DNA from: Triangularia verruculosa
Lineage: Eukaryota > Ascomycota > Sordariomycetes > Sordariales > Podosporaceae
Reading direction: 5' to 3'
NCBI GenBank assembly: GCA_033296885.1
Contig: MU863984.1
Coordinates: 1 to 64,000, forward strand
Length of the DNA stretch: 64,000 bases
Under the pieces are notes generated by a model. The model was not told where the DNA came from. It did not search any database and was given only the letters and a program-made list of their open reading frames with translations. Positions 35,403 through 46,949 of the stretch are shown piece after piece; the stretch's first letter is position 1, and the number at the start of each line of letters is the position of its first letter. Made by a program: the position numbers and the translations under genes.

Positions 35403-36178
35403 CAGCACCTACCCGGTACTTCTCTCCTTCTCAGAAGTGCACCCAGCCCTCTCACAGTCTCCCACATCCAACTTACCCGGCACCCAGCCCTCACAGTCTC
35501 TCACACCTAACTTACCCGGCACCCAGCCCTCTCACAGTCTCTCACACTTAACTTACCTGGCACCAAACCCCTTTACACCTAGCCTACCCGGCACCTTACA
35601 CTAGAAGACCCATTCGTTAGATTTTTTATAGGGCTTTTTCACCCCCTAAACACTGCTATAAAAATAACAAAAAATATCTAGTATATTAAAAAAGGCCTAT
35701 ATTTTTACACTATAAGTCTAAATCAAGTATAAACTAAGTATATTATACTCTACCTAAAATACCTTCATATTCAACCTACCCGGCACTCCACATCCTCATA
35801 TCCAACCTACCCGGCACCTATACCCGGTAGCTTTTCACTGGAAGACCCATTCGTCTGATTTTTTCACCGGGCTTTTTCACCCTCTAAACCCCCCTATAAA
35901 AAAGAGGAAAAGGATCTAGGGTACTGAAAGAAGCTTATATTTTCACCCTATAATCTCAAATCCACTGAAAACCCACTGGAATATACCTAACTTAACTCCC
36001 CCCCCCCCTCACCATTAACCTACCCGGCACCAAACTCACCCACAGCCCCTCACACCCAACCTACCCGGCACCAAACTCCCCTCACATCCAACCTACCCGG
36101 CACCAAACTCGCTCACAGTCCCTCACACCCAACCTACCCGGCACCAAACTCCCCTCACATCCAACCTACCCGGCACCA
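35403..36178. repeat. CCTACCCGGCACC minisatellite
   Basis: The 16-bp core AACCTACCCGGCACCA recurs at least ten times. Near the right end (36017, 36058, 36089, 36130, 36162) spacing alternates 41 and 31 bp, giving a higher-order unit of about 72 bp (ACTCCCCTCACATCC and ACTCGCTCACAGTCC variants alternate). Confidence 0.8.
35601..35990. repeat. Two direct copies of a 155-bp spacer inside the minisatellite
   Basis: Copies at about 35601-35755 and 35833-35990 share AGAAGACCCATTCGT and the rest. The first differs from the second mostly by C-to-T/G-to-A, as if only one copy had been hit hard by RIP. Confidence 0.65.
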
Positions 36179-36183
36179 TGGCC

Positions 36184-36362
36184 GCTCAACCCACCCAAGT
36201 CCCCAGGGGGGGGCGGTTTGGGGAGACTTTTGTATGGCCGTGAGTCGTCTGTTGGCCAACCGCACCAAAACCGGGGTCCCCCAAGTCAGACTCTGGCCGA
36301 TCAGCCCGCCCTGGCGTGCGAGCTCCCGCATGTCGGTCGGTGGGTATATAAGAAGAAAGAAA
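36184..36362 (+). repeat. Right arm of an inverted repeat, with TATA-like box
   Basis: Partner of 35212-35388. Ends in GGGTATATAAGAAGAAAG, which resembles a core promoter. Both arms carry the TATA-like segment, so the unit may be an LTR- or promoter-derived repeat. Confidence 0.75.
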
Positions 36363-36829
36363 ATACCGTTGATTCTGTCGGGGGATTGCTGGCTCTGCTT
36401 GCTCCTCCTGGCGGTGCCTTCCGGTTTTCTACCTGGTAACAAAAAATAAGTTCCACTTTATACTGTACTCTATCGTGTGGTTCCCTACGGCTTTCCGGGG
36501 GGTCAGCGATCTATATACTATTAATTTAACACAATTAGTCGACGGTAAGTTCTTTACTTTAAGACTGTGTTAAGTTAGTGGGTGACCTAGGTGCCTGGCG
36601 CTCAGCGCTTAGGTAAATAGTAACCCCTAACTCGGAGGATGGGCCAGCTTAGCTAGTTTCCTCCTGGCAGAGCCCTCGGGATTTCAGCCTAGCAAAATAA
36701 AAATAAACAAAAATACAATGTAGGTTCGGGGGACTAGTTCGATAGATGGAAGATATTAGGTAGATAATTGGGTGCCTGTAGCTCCGCTTGGTTATATTAT
36801 CTAGAGGGATTGGGTACTAAACTAGTTTG

Positions 36830-37270
36830 GAGGTTTTCTATAAAACCTCTAAGGAGATAAAACTTCTTTAAAAAAATATAGTTTTGGGGTCTTCTATTAA
36901 AAGACCTAAAACAAACCTTATTCTATAAAATAACAAACTCCAAGGAGATAACACTCCTTACCAAATAAAATATAGTTAAGGGGTTCTATTAAAATCCTAG
37001 AACAATAAAGTTCTTTAAAAATATAGTTTAGGGGTCTTCTACAAAAAGCCTAAGGAGATAAAACTTCTTATTTAACATAAATAAACTACCGAGGGATCTG
37101 GGGAAGATAGTTAGGGGGTTCTATCAAAACCTTAGAACAATAAAGTTCTTTAAAAAATACAGTTCTGAGGGATCTGGGGGAGAGATATCTGGGGGAGAGA
37201 GATCATTCTTTAAAAAATATAGTTCTGAGGGATCTAGGGGAGAGGGTACTGAGGGAGAGGGATCTGGGGA
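36830..37270. repeat. Degenerate AT-rich tandem repeat
   Basis: Repeated ATATAGTTTTGGGGTCTTCT, AGAACAATAAAGTTCTTTAA and CTAAGGAGATAAAACTTCTT modules with a period of roughly 60-75 bp, passing into GAGGGATCTGGGGGAGAG repeats at 37150-37270. Confidence 0.65.
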
Positions 37271-38235
37271 AGAAAGCTACGTAGCTAACGCTTAAAATAT
37301 GATTCCATTTTACTGTCGTTAAAGTAGAGGGAGTATCTGTTTATATCTATATTAACAGTATATTAACAGCTTTTTTTACGCAGTGCAGATGTCTTTGTTA
37401 ATAGGCTATTTGTGCGTTGGAAGCTACATTTTGGCTATGGGGACTCTAAGACACTAAGCAATAGAAATGTGAGAAACTACTTACCCTAAACCCAACAGTT
37501 ACTTACATTTCAAGATACCATACTTAAGGGCATTCAGCCCATATAATAACGCTTAAAGCTTCCTTGAAAATTCTTATATCCCATAAAGTTTTTACAAAGT
37601 CTTGAGCTACATTTTAATGGCAAGAAGTTGAGGCTATTATTTCCTCTTTGCTTTTACATATAAGGATTTTGCTAATGATATATAAATAGCATAAGACAGA
37701 TTAAAACTGACATTATTACAGGTATTTAAGCCACCTCGTTCAGTTTGTTATTAAAGTAAGTATTATTCTTTCTTTCTTTCTACAATAACCTTAATATCTC
37801 ATGATGATTTTAAGGGCAGGGTATATAGAAGGAGGCTATAGCTCACGTACATGATTTTAGGGGCATGATGAAAGCCTTATTGCTGATCTGGATATCCTTG
37901 CTTTAGTTACTTTAAAGTTACTTAAAGATGTTTTAAGCTAATAGTTCTATGAATTACAGGAATTAACAGAGGCTATTTAAACCTAATTTAAATAAAGTAA
38001 GTACTTACCCCCCATTCCTTTCTACCTTAATGTATTATACTATGTATGATGAAAGGTTGGCATGTCACAGGTACCCGGACATAGAGTCTTATAGCATATG
38101 AATGCTGAATGCCCATCACTGAGGAGATAGAAATAATGTTCCTTTATATTTAATATGCTATAAGTACGCTATTAGACTAACATTTGAGTATATTTAGGCT
38201 TTAGGAAACGGTATATTAAGCGTGAAGGCTCTGGG
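37271..38235. other. Stretch without gene or clear repeat
   Basis: AT-rich, no frame worth reporting, no recognisable structure. Confidence 0.4.
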
Positions 38236-38742
38236 GGATATGGGCATTATAGGTCATGGCTCTGGGGGGGGGGGGGGGGTGTGATGGCTTTTTGGGGAGT
38301 GACTGTTCTGGGGGGTGACTCCTCTGGGGGTGATGGCTCTCTAGGGACTATGGGTGACGGCTCTGGGGGGTGACGGCTCTCTGGGGATTATAGCTTTGGG
38401 GGATTAAGAGTTTGACGGGTGATAGTTCTAGAGGGGTGATGGCTCTTTAGAGATTATAGCGAAGGCTTACCTATTTAAGTGTGACCTAAGTGCGACTTGA
38501 GTGCGACCTTAGTGCAACCTGAGTGCGACTTGGGTGTGACCTGAGTGTGACCTCGGTGGTATCTAAATAGGGCCTATTATTTGTAAGGAATTCTAGCTTT
38601 ACCCTATTATTATTTTGGGGGGTTTTGGCTCTGGGGCGATGTTGGCTCTGGGGGGATGTTGGCTCTGGGGGATGTTGGCTCTGGGGGGATGTTGGCTCTG
38701 GGGGATGTTGGCTCTGGGGGATGTTGGCTCTGGGGGATCATG
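38236..38742. repeat. G-rich GGCTCTGGGGG arrays flanking a GTGCGACCT array
   Basis: Units of the form TGGCTCTGGGGGGATGT repeat at 38236-38460 (irregular, with a long poly-G run near 38266-38280) and at 38626-38742 (about seven regular copies of 15-17 bp). Between them, 38466-38553 holds about seven copies of GTGCGACCTGA-like units in forward orientation. Confidence 0.8.
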
Positions 38743-38830
38743 GTATTGCCTTATAAGATCTTATTACTTCAATAGTGTCTAAGCGCCCCCCCCTCTCCCA
38801 TTAAGACGGTATCTAACCCTAACTACATAT

Positions 38831-41800
38831 CTACCGTTGGGTTTGCCACGTCTCTAAAGCCTTAATCTGGCGTACCCAAAGCTTCGAAGCACGGGAGTAA
38901 TCTTCAGGGTTCGAAAACTCCTCGTATGACGGTGGAAGAGAACTAGCTGGTTTGACGAAAAGCCCTGAATCTTTCCTTGTTTCTAAGTCGATACAATAGA
39001 ACTCGAACCTCCGCATAAACTCTCCAGTATCCCCACCACAATCCTGCAAAGTTGGCGGTGGATTTAGAGTAAGAGCGGCTTGACCCTTCTTAGTCTGCAA
39101 GGAAGGTGACTGAGCAACGGGGTACTCAAGACCATAGCCAGAAGCTTGACGGCGTAAGGCATTACTCTTGGGTTTGTGTGCTCCACTATACATTTTGTAT
39201 TAGCAGCCTCTCTGGTATAGAGATTAAGACCGATACATACCCCTTTGGTACCCCAGAAGATGAATAGTTCGAAAGGAAGTCCATATTTTTAGGTGTTTTA
39301 GGGGCCCCTTGCTTGGATCGCGTTTGCGAACCCTGCTTCTGACGGCTGGAACGCTTCTGCCGTGGCGCGAGAAATTCGGCTTTTTGAGAATATGTAAGGC
39401 CAGTAGCACTGGAATCCCCATCCAGTGCGAGACGGTTGTCTCTTGAAGCGGGTAACGACATATGTTCAAGAAGACGCGTGACAAGGACCGCCTTGACTCC
39501 GACCCCCCCGTAAACCGTACCCTTTCAGTTGTTGTTTTAACTGCGCAACAGTTAAGCGTTCGAGCTGCTCCCTATCGGGTACCGTCTTATCGCCCGTCTG
39601 TCCTTGAATCGAAGTCGAAACTCTAGCTGGAGTGCTGCTGGGGCTTGCGATCGGGGTCCCCAATCTGAGACCTCTCTGGTTAGAGGACTGTAGCGGGTTA
39701 AGAGGACCGGGATTAGCTCTAACACCCCCCCTATCAACCCCTCTATCAACCCCAGTATTACCCACAAGACTTCGAGCAAGTCTATTGCTTCGTCCGCCAC
39801 GGTGTCGACTTAGCCTTTGGCTAGGTTGCCTGTCCCGGTCCTCATTATCGTCCTCATCCCCATCATCCTCCCAATCCTCCTCATCATCGTCTTCGTTGCC
39901 GCCCTGCCCCCCGCCCGGCCCCCCCCCCCCCCCCCCTCGTGATCGTCCTCGTCATCGTCATCCTCATCGTCGTCGGGTCCTCCCTCCGCCCCTCCGCCCC
40001 CTCCACCACCTCCGCCCCCTCCACCGCCCCCTGGAGGAGCACCTCGTCGTACTAGAAATCCAAAGTCATTACGCGGTTTCACTCTCCTTGTCTCTATAAA
40101 AATAATTAGCAGCTTCTATATATTAGGGAAAGCATCCTTACGGGCACGCCGGTCCTCTCTAACAGTCTGAGATATCACGCTATTGTTTTGGTACAGACTG
40201 CGGATATCGAACTTGAGAGTAACCGCAAGGTGGGACATCCGCTTGTCGTCATATCTAGCGTTACTAAAAGTGAATAAGAGTGTTAGTTCGCAGAGTGTCC
40301 GTACCGCTAGTTCTCCATTTTAAAGCTTACTGCTTAACGCACGAGAGGGCACTGGTATATCGGTCCCCAGATCCTTTATATCTAGCTTCGTGCTCCGACT
40401 CAACAACATTGCTAGTCCCCTGTAGAGCTTCCCGACGCTCCTGCGGCATGGGAGAACAGAACTTATTGAAGCCCGATGCAATGACCTTGTTCGCCTTATG
40501 TTTCGCCCACTCTGACACTCTGAAGTGAGCAGACCCTATAATTTCGTTAGCGAACCGATGTGAGAAAGTTATAGAGGATAGCGCTATGCATACGCTGGAG
40601 TCTACGGCATATCGCATAATATTTGCGGGATGATCTGGCTTGTAATAGGCCATACATCCTGGATCCCAGGTCGCTTCGTTCGGCTCCTCTGATATTTGCT
40701 GTGTCAAGAACTTTCTTAACGCCCTGGTTGAAGTGGCGTGAACAAAGCCGAACAGTCTGGCGGATGTGCCACTTAAATGAATGGGTAGGGTCCACTGTGT
40801 GAAGATATTGCCCAAATCCTACTGGCATATTAGTTTCAGTCAAAAGCGTACTTATATTAGACGACGAACCTTTCATACAAGCCCAATCCTGATCAACAGT
40901 CATATCAATAAAGCTATTAGGGACGACACCGTGGATGTGCTCCCAGAGAACTTCAATGCCATAGGCCTCTCGTAAGATGCCAAAAACCTCTGTAAACATC
41001 AACTGGAACGCCTCCGCATGCCAAATATTAGTGATAACTCGGACTAGGGGTATCGAGCCGACGACTTCGGGTATCTTTGTAGCCCAAACGATCTCTTTGT
41101 CGTACTTCAAATGCTTGTAGTTCATATCCACCTGAAACGTTCTAATGTGGCCAGATCTGAACGGCTCGGCCTGGGCTTTGTGGAAACAGATGACCATATG
41201 ACACTGACCGTTGCGGATTACGGACTGGATGTACTAATTTAAGTATAAAGTTAGCCGTGAAAAAAGAAATAGGGACCAAGGGAAGGGGGTAAGGGAGGTA
41301 AATACTCTAGTGTCTTTGTCATGCCGCTCCTGCTCAAATAAGTGCATCACTCCATCGATTCCACACCCAAACGGGTTTACTCGAAGGCGATACGCCAGAA
41401 CAGTGAGATATAGACGGCTGTAGTTGGCTAGTCCAGCTGCTATATCTGCAAGTGTCTTGCCTCCGTGTTGCTCGCAGAACTGTGCAATAGCTGGGTTGTT
41501 GTGAAGCTGGCCTAATCCACAAGATTAGCAGCAACAACAATAATATATATTAATCCCTTTAACTTACCAACAGTAATATCTTCTCGACCAATACCATCCA
41601 TCACCTCCATCAAACCAATGAGAATATCAGAGGGTACCTTCTTTGGTGGCGGGGGTGGGTGGCTGTGTATCCCGTGGGAAGCAATAATGATGTATGGTGT
41701 TTGAACAAGATCTACGGGTACTAAGAAGCTGATTTTGACATCGCACTCGGAGAGGGTGTTCATCTGCCCTTGCCCTTCACCCCTGAGATGAGTATCGGCT

Positions 41801-42056
41801 AAATAGTGTTAAATATAATAAGACTGGGTGTATGGAGTAGTTGGTGAGACTTACTGCAGAGAGATCGCCTTCCAGTTTGCTGGTCAACATCGTAACAGTC
41901 TTTTAGTCTCAACCGGGGGTCTTTGGGGTTAACTATGCCCCTCATGATATCTTCTATCAACCAATAGAACCTGCTCAACCTATCCGGTATCACTGTGCTC
42001 TGGTGCTCCGGGAATCTCTCGCGATTGTAATTACTGCACTGGACTGTTTTCCGCAA
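38831..42056 (-). pseudogene. MULE-like transposase with C-terminal SAP domain, eight exons, frameshifted
   Basis: Exons (minus): about 42056-41855, 41798-41568, 41511-41306, 41233-40870, 40821-40331, 40263-40142, 40093-39241, 39185-38831. All introns are short with consistent phases. N-terminal part has GIHSHPPPPPKK; the catalytic region has FQVDMNYKHL, IPLVRVITNIWHAEAF, DMTVDQDWACMK, GFGQYLHTVD and RLCSRHFNQGVKK, as in fungal Mutator-like transposases. Next come a Gly/Asp/Glu-rich spacer and a SAP domain (LTVAQLKQQLKGYGLRG, DNA binding). Two frame breaks lie in homopolymers: C7 at 39503-39509, within SAP, and C17 at 39919-39935. The 5' end is uncertain and abuts the divergent recombinase gene. 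Superfamily assignment is from motif memory. Confidence 0.7.
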
Positions 42057-42067
42057 CGCAACTGAAG

Positions 42068-44330
42068 ATGAGTCTGTTGGTCAAGAAATGGGAAGGGTAT
42101 GTCAAACTACGGTATTTGGCCTGATGGGTTCACTACTTAACTAACAAGGAGAAGATATTGCAAGCAAATGAGTCTGGACCATAAAGATGCTTTGGCGACT
42201 GGGACAAAGGAAACTTTCATGATTTTCTTCCGGTGGCTTTGTGACACTTCGAAGGTTCAAAAAAAAGGCGGCATTGTTGGGCTACAAGAGAGCATTCAAG
42301 ATGATGTACGAGAAGTCGGTGGGCATGGCATTGGATGCCGAGCTATACCCGGCACTTCACCATGTAGGAGACTCCCCCAACGGGCCAAACCAAACTCGCT
42401 AACATTGTTTTACAGTGGATTGACCACGACCTTTCCAACCTTTACAATCTTGATCTGCAACGCCGTGAAAAACCTGTCCTCCGTTTCGATGATGTCTTTC
42501 GGTTGTTGCAGACACACTGGGGAAGTCCCGAGATCAAATACCCAAGCGAACGCCAGAGACTCAACGTGGCGCTGATGCAACAGCTATCGTTCTTCACGGC
42601 AACACGCCCAGCAACGCTCACGCACAAGCCGCTAAATCCGGATCGACTTGCTACTCACTATATCGGTCAAGAACCGTCTAGCCCTTCTCTTTCACAGAGC
42701 GAACAAAGAGAGTTTTTCAAGACACTTACGTACAGGGACGTCTCGCTGTTCACTTTGCCAAACCCACTAGGGCCCAAGGATCTTATCACCATGCAGATAA
42801 CTCTGAGATACACTAAAGGCTGGGCGAAAAATCCGAACCCGTAAGTGACAGCTTCCTGGAGAGAGACGGGATCAGATATACTAATACAACACAGTAAAAA
42901 GTTCATTTTGTATGAGGTTGACACCCTCATGTTTGACGCAACCGTCCTCATGATTGCAATCGGCTTTCTAGACGACGCCTTCAGGGATGAGTTTAGCTCT
43001 GTGGAAGACCTTTACTCCGTCCGGACGACCTCAAACCGCGGTTCTTTGAACTTGTCCTGGAAAGAGAGCATTCTCGATGTACCAATATTTCGCCATCCTG
43101 GCTCTGATTGTCTAAGAACGAGTTCATGCGTGCAGCCAATTGGATACAACACCTATTTGGAATACCTGCGCATGCTTGGGAAGCATACAGGATTTGAGGC
43201 TACTATCACTCCATATGCTTTTCGAAGAGGAGCCGGAGAGGCAATCGAAGGTCAGAAAATCTTTACTTTGCACTTAGCAACAGTCGCTGACCATCGCAGG
43301 CGTGGCAACTCAGGGCCAACTTCAACAAGTGATGAATCATCGAGATGCAGGTATATATTAAGCATATATCAACCAGTGCGTGTAGGTCGATGTTGTCGCC
43401 GCCTTTATTGGTTAACCTTCGAAATCAGCCTTCATGAGCGCAGCTACACATCTCAGTCGCTCTGCGAACGCCAGGGCCCCGGTAACAGCAGCACCCGAAG
43501 ACCTCAAGATCGTTGCCAAGGAATATCAGCTTGATGAACTCGAGCAGCTTCGAGAATTACTGAAAAACGCAGTTACTTCAGAGTCTGGAACGCTGAAGGC
43601 GGCTCGGTAAATAGGGACCGATCTATATTGGGCATTCGACGATGTTGATAAGAAAGCCCGAGCAACGCGGGTTACTGTACGAAAGGAGGCGTCAAAGAGG
43701 ACACGTGACCATTTCTTCAAAAACGTCTGTAGCATGGAGATTAATCGCCAACTCCACAACAAGAAATCGGAGTACCTTGATCAGCTTGAAGCCGAACTCA
43801 ACACCAAACGCTAGTCTGGACGTATTCTTAACGAACGGATAATTGTTACGCAGTTACTGGGTGACGATCTAAGCGAAAGCTCCGAGAGTACAAGGCTTCA
43901 GGCTCGTATCTACACGGTAGAAGCGTTGATCCTTTTGGGTGGACTTACAGAGCTCTCAGAGCCAATGCCGACACAAACGAACAACTATCTACCTCAGCTA
44001 TCCTCACCGACGGATGAGATAATCCAGGGCAAGGTATCGCAGGAGACCAGATTAGCATGTGGAACCACGCACTGCTTTTTCTGCTACTGGGACCTAGACA
44101 GCGACAGAAGATTCAGCACAAGATACAAAGCCAGGGATCACGTGGAGAGATATCATCTCCACGGATATGATGAGGCTACCACCATTCGATGCCCGAGCCC
44201 TGCATGCGGGCATAAAAATACCAGTGGCGTCACCGCCTTCAAGAATCATCTCGCTATCGAGCATTCATACGATGTCTTCGCCCATCGTTTTGTAGAGTTC
44301 ACGCCTGATGAGACGGTTTCAAGAACCTAG
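42068..44330 (+). pseudogene. DUF3435 tyrosine recombinase, Starship captain-type, broken
   Basis: Four introns fit: 42097-42154, 42364-42415, 42841-42894, 43251-43299. Text is typical of DUF3435: TKETFMIFFRWLCD, RAFKMMYEKSVGMALDAELY, SERQRLNVALMQQLSFFTAT followed by RPATL (box I Arg), FILYEVDTLMFDATVLMIAI, ILDVPIFRH, TPYAFRRGAGEAIEG (box II Arg) and NHRDAGIY with AYINQ (box II Tyr region). Breaks: a one-base shift at the A-run near 42260, and five stops after 43330 (after DAGIY, NQCV, AAFIG, LKAAR and NTKR), all where Gln fits. The C-terminus has two C2H2-like fingers (CFFCYWD...HVERYH; CPSPACG...HLAIEH). Such recombinases move Starship elements and lie at the element's 5' end. N-terminus beyond 42068 uncertain. 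Confidence 0.82.
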
Positions 44331-44965
44331 GAAATTTACTGTTTGCTAAGGGAAAAGCGTTGTTGTGCTGTATATAGTGTCCCAAGCTCATTAGGTAGTA
44401 TAGGTAGTGCAAGTATTTAAATTAAATGAAGTTACGCTCTTCATCGTCAAAATTAATTAGATATAATCTTTGACATTACGAGGTTAGAGTCTTTAACTAC
44501 CTAGCATGATAGTAATTCTGTTTTATACAACTGAAGTAAGCTAAAAGAATATAGATAGTGTAATATTATGTCTGTTTGTTTATAGCGATGAGATTTAAAA
44601 GGTTAATATGCTTCGTATATAAGGAAAGTGTTGCTTTCGATATAAACGGCGGTTATTAAATAAGAGGCTAAGTATAAAAATCCTGTAATTGTGATTCAGT
44701 TAACTGAAAATAAAACTTGTATTAAGCTGTTGCACTGAGTGTTTATTTTGAGATTAGTTAATTTTGGAAAATAGAGCGGAAATCCTGAAATTAATACTAG
44801 GTTCCTTACCTGAAAGCGCAGATAGACTCACCAGGTATAAAATTACTTCTACTATCCTGCATAGTCAACGTCCAGTTAATACTCTCTATTTACCGAAACC
44901 TCCGACGTAATGATTAGCTAAACTACGTTGATATGGCAGGTGCCTTTTTCTTCGCACCTCCTATC
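44331..44965. other. Intergenic, mildly RIP-affected
   Basis: AT-rich with many TA steps. No frame or repeat recognised. Confidence 0.4.
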
Positions 44966-45599
44966 TATCCCTAACCTCCTATACTACGAATGGGTTTAGA
45001 AGGCCTCTTCAGAAAATAACGAGGAAACATTTACTGGAAAGGAGCTGTCCTTTCTCCAGAATCTGGCCAAGTTAGAAAAAGATGCGACTAAGACTATTGC
45101 TTCTCAGTTTGATAAGATCAATGACAAATACTTCAACGATGTCGAGAACCGCATTACGTCGCTCTTAATGGCGTGGAAGATGCTTAGGGAAGAGAAGGAA
45201 CGATATACATAGTGTAAAGAGCGAAAGGCTCCTTGGTAAGTCGAAAATGATGGGGCTAAGTGGAGGGTATTGATTGCGATGCTAGTTATTATACTACGCA
45301 AGACTGAGATCGGCTTAACAAGTCCCTTCGATATGGCGCCCGCAGATAAGAGGAGCGCGCCTAAACCTCGTAAATAGAGGGGTAAACCCTATTAAGATAG
45401 CTAGAACGACGATAGTGAAAGCGAGGAGAACGAATATGACGGTGTTTAGAACGAAGACGACGGGGAGTCGGCGAGAGAAGAGGTCGACTTAGAGTCAGAG
45501 AGTAGTGAAGAAGAGAAAAGACCGAAGAAGAAGTTATAGCGACGTAACCTGGTGAAAGGGCGTAAGGAAAGTTTAGGACGGAGAAAAGCTAGACAATAA
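44966..45599 (+). pseudogene. RIP-damaged acidic/basic coiled-coil protein gene
   Basis: One frame from about 44966 to TAA 45597-45599, broken by TAG/TAA where Gln would fit. Readable parts: TFTGKELSFLQNLAKLEKDA, ASQFDKINDKYFNDVENRIT, WRVLIAMLVIILRKTEIGL, then an acidic tract (NDDSESEENEYDG, EEVDLESESSEEEKRPKKK). Coiled-coil first half, charged tail like nuclear proteins. No family named. Located just downstream of the recombinase, as cargo would be. Confidence 0.5.
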
Positions 45600-46416
45600 G
45601 TATCTCGAGGCTGTGTGGACTTGTTGGTTTTTCTCTTTGTATTTCTTCTTCTTTAGTCTCTAATTGTTTGCATTTCTGTAGCTTGCTAGGTTCGATGGTA
45701 ATTAGTACTTTTTATTACTTAAAGTTAATAAGATGATCCTTAAAATGAAAGACCCTTGTGTATAAAAAAGCTAAACAAGTACTTCCTTAGTTACTTTCCT
45801 TTACCAACTTTGCGCTCTGTCTTTTCCATTCTTCAGAACTATACTTCTTATTTACAACGCACTCAAGATCTATAATTAAATCGGGCGATAGGTGATTAAT
45901 GCTAACCAATGACGGGGCCCAATTGACCATGATGCTCAGTTTACTAGTGGGTTTGAGTTCAACAGCGCCTAAGCTGCATTCCCAATATTCTGTATTAGCA
46001 ACCTTGCGTCCCTTGCGTCGTTTTGGAGCATTCGAGACCCTTGAGATCCTTTTGCGCTTGGCAGCCGTATGGGGCTCGGTTTGATGCGATAAGTCTTTGG
46101 CAATATGAGTGTCGGGTGAGTCCCGCTGCTAGTGAGATCGTAGCGTTCGATAGGCACCGATATTCCCAGGTTCCGCCTAAGCCGGCCCTGAATTGTCATT
46201 CCTTCCTGTCAGGTTTGCAACCGCTACACCTTCTTCTAATGGTACTAATTAGCATTTAATACCAAGGCCAGCCCAGAAGACATACTCACCGTTATTATAC
46301 TCACTGGCTTACGGATTCAATTCCATCTGGGTACCGATACCAAAGCGTTGCACAGGCCTAGTTGAAACAGCGGGATCACTGCTAGTATTACACAGGGGGC
46401 CAGGTCTTTCTTCGTC
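45600..46416. other. Stretch without a supportable gene
   Basis: Short frames on both strands near 45899-46259 look like shadows. Nothing recognised. Confidence 0.4.
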
Positions 46417-46707
46417 TTACAACTTCTTTATCCTTTCCTCTAAGACCCGTAGTGTTTGAGGTTTGAGACTAGCTATTAGCCCCTTATAATCTGTGTAGTT
46501 TTTCAGTATTCCATGAGGCTGTCCAGCGCTATAATTCAGAGACAGCTTAGCGGGAGTACTCGAAGGCAGGCTGAGCGCTAGGGATGCCGTGCTACGCAAG
46601 TCAGGGATGGATGGGGCAGTAGACGGCTCTGATCGCATCTCTGAAGTCTTCGAGCTTCCGTTAGTGGCAGCGAAGGTCGGAGGGTTTGGCTAGAACTGAG
46701 AAGACAT
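46417..46707 (-). pseudogene. Small unknown gene, 96 codons, one TAG at codon 6
   Basis: ATG 46707 to TAA 46417; MSSQF then TAG, after which the frame is clean: NPPTFAATNGSSKTSEMRSE, SIPDLRSTASLALSLPS, LNYSAGQPHGILKNYTDYKG, ending TLRVLEERIKKL. Ser/Thr/Pro-rich first half, amphipathic C-terminal helix. The stop could come from a Gln codon. Family unknown. Confidence 0.45.
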
Positions 46708-46949
46708 TCTGCATAGGTGATAAGAACGGAAGGTACGACAATGAAGTAGCTAAAGTAATACCGCGTTGTAGAGGGTAAATGGGAGACGGTAGTACTATTA
46801 TAGTGTTGCTGCTGCTTATGGCGCTGGTGCTGATGATGAAAAGGAGAAAAAGAAACTGTCGACAGTATGGTGGAGGCCAGGTATTTATAGTTTTTCTAAA
46901 GGCGCTACAACACTTCATAGCAGCATCCCTATAAAGTTCTCGAACTGGG

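Noticed and set aside
35000..36450. LTR retrotransposon with the inverted arms as LTRs
   Set aside because: LTRs must be direct repeats; the arms are inverted and the interior is satellite without coding sequence.
34026..38742. Possible CRISPR-like arrays
   Set aside because: Repeats are contiguous minisatellites without unique spacers, in a eukaryotic genome.
39810..40082. Poly-Gly/Asp protein on the minus strand
   Set aside because: It is not a separate gene: it is the spacer of the transposase exon, interrupted by a homopolymer frame break.
39632..40099. 155-codon Pro/Ser-rich plus-strand frame
   Set aside because: Complement of the Gly/Asp/Glu-rich transposase spacer; composition artefact.
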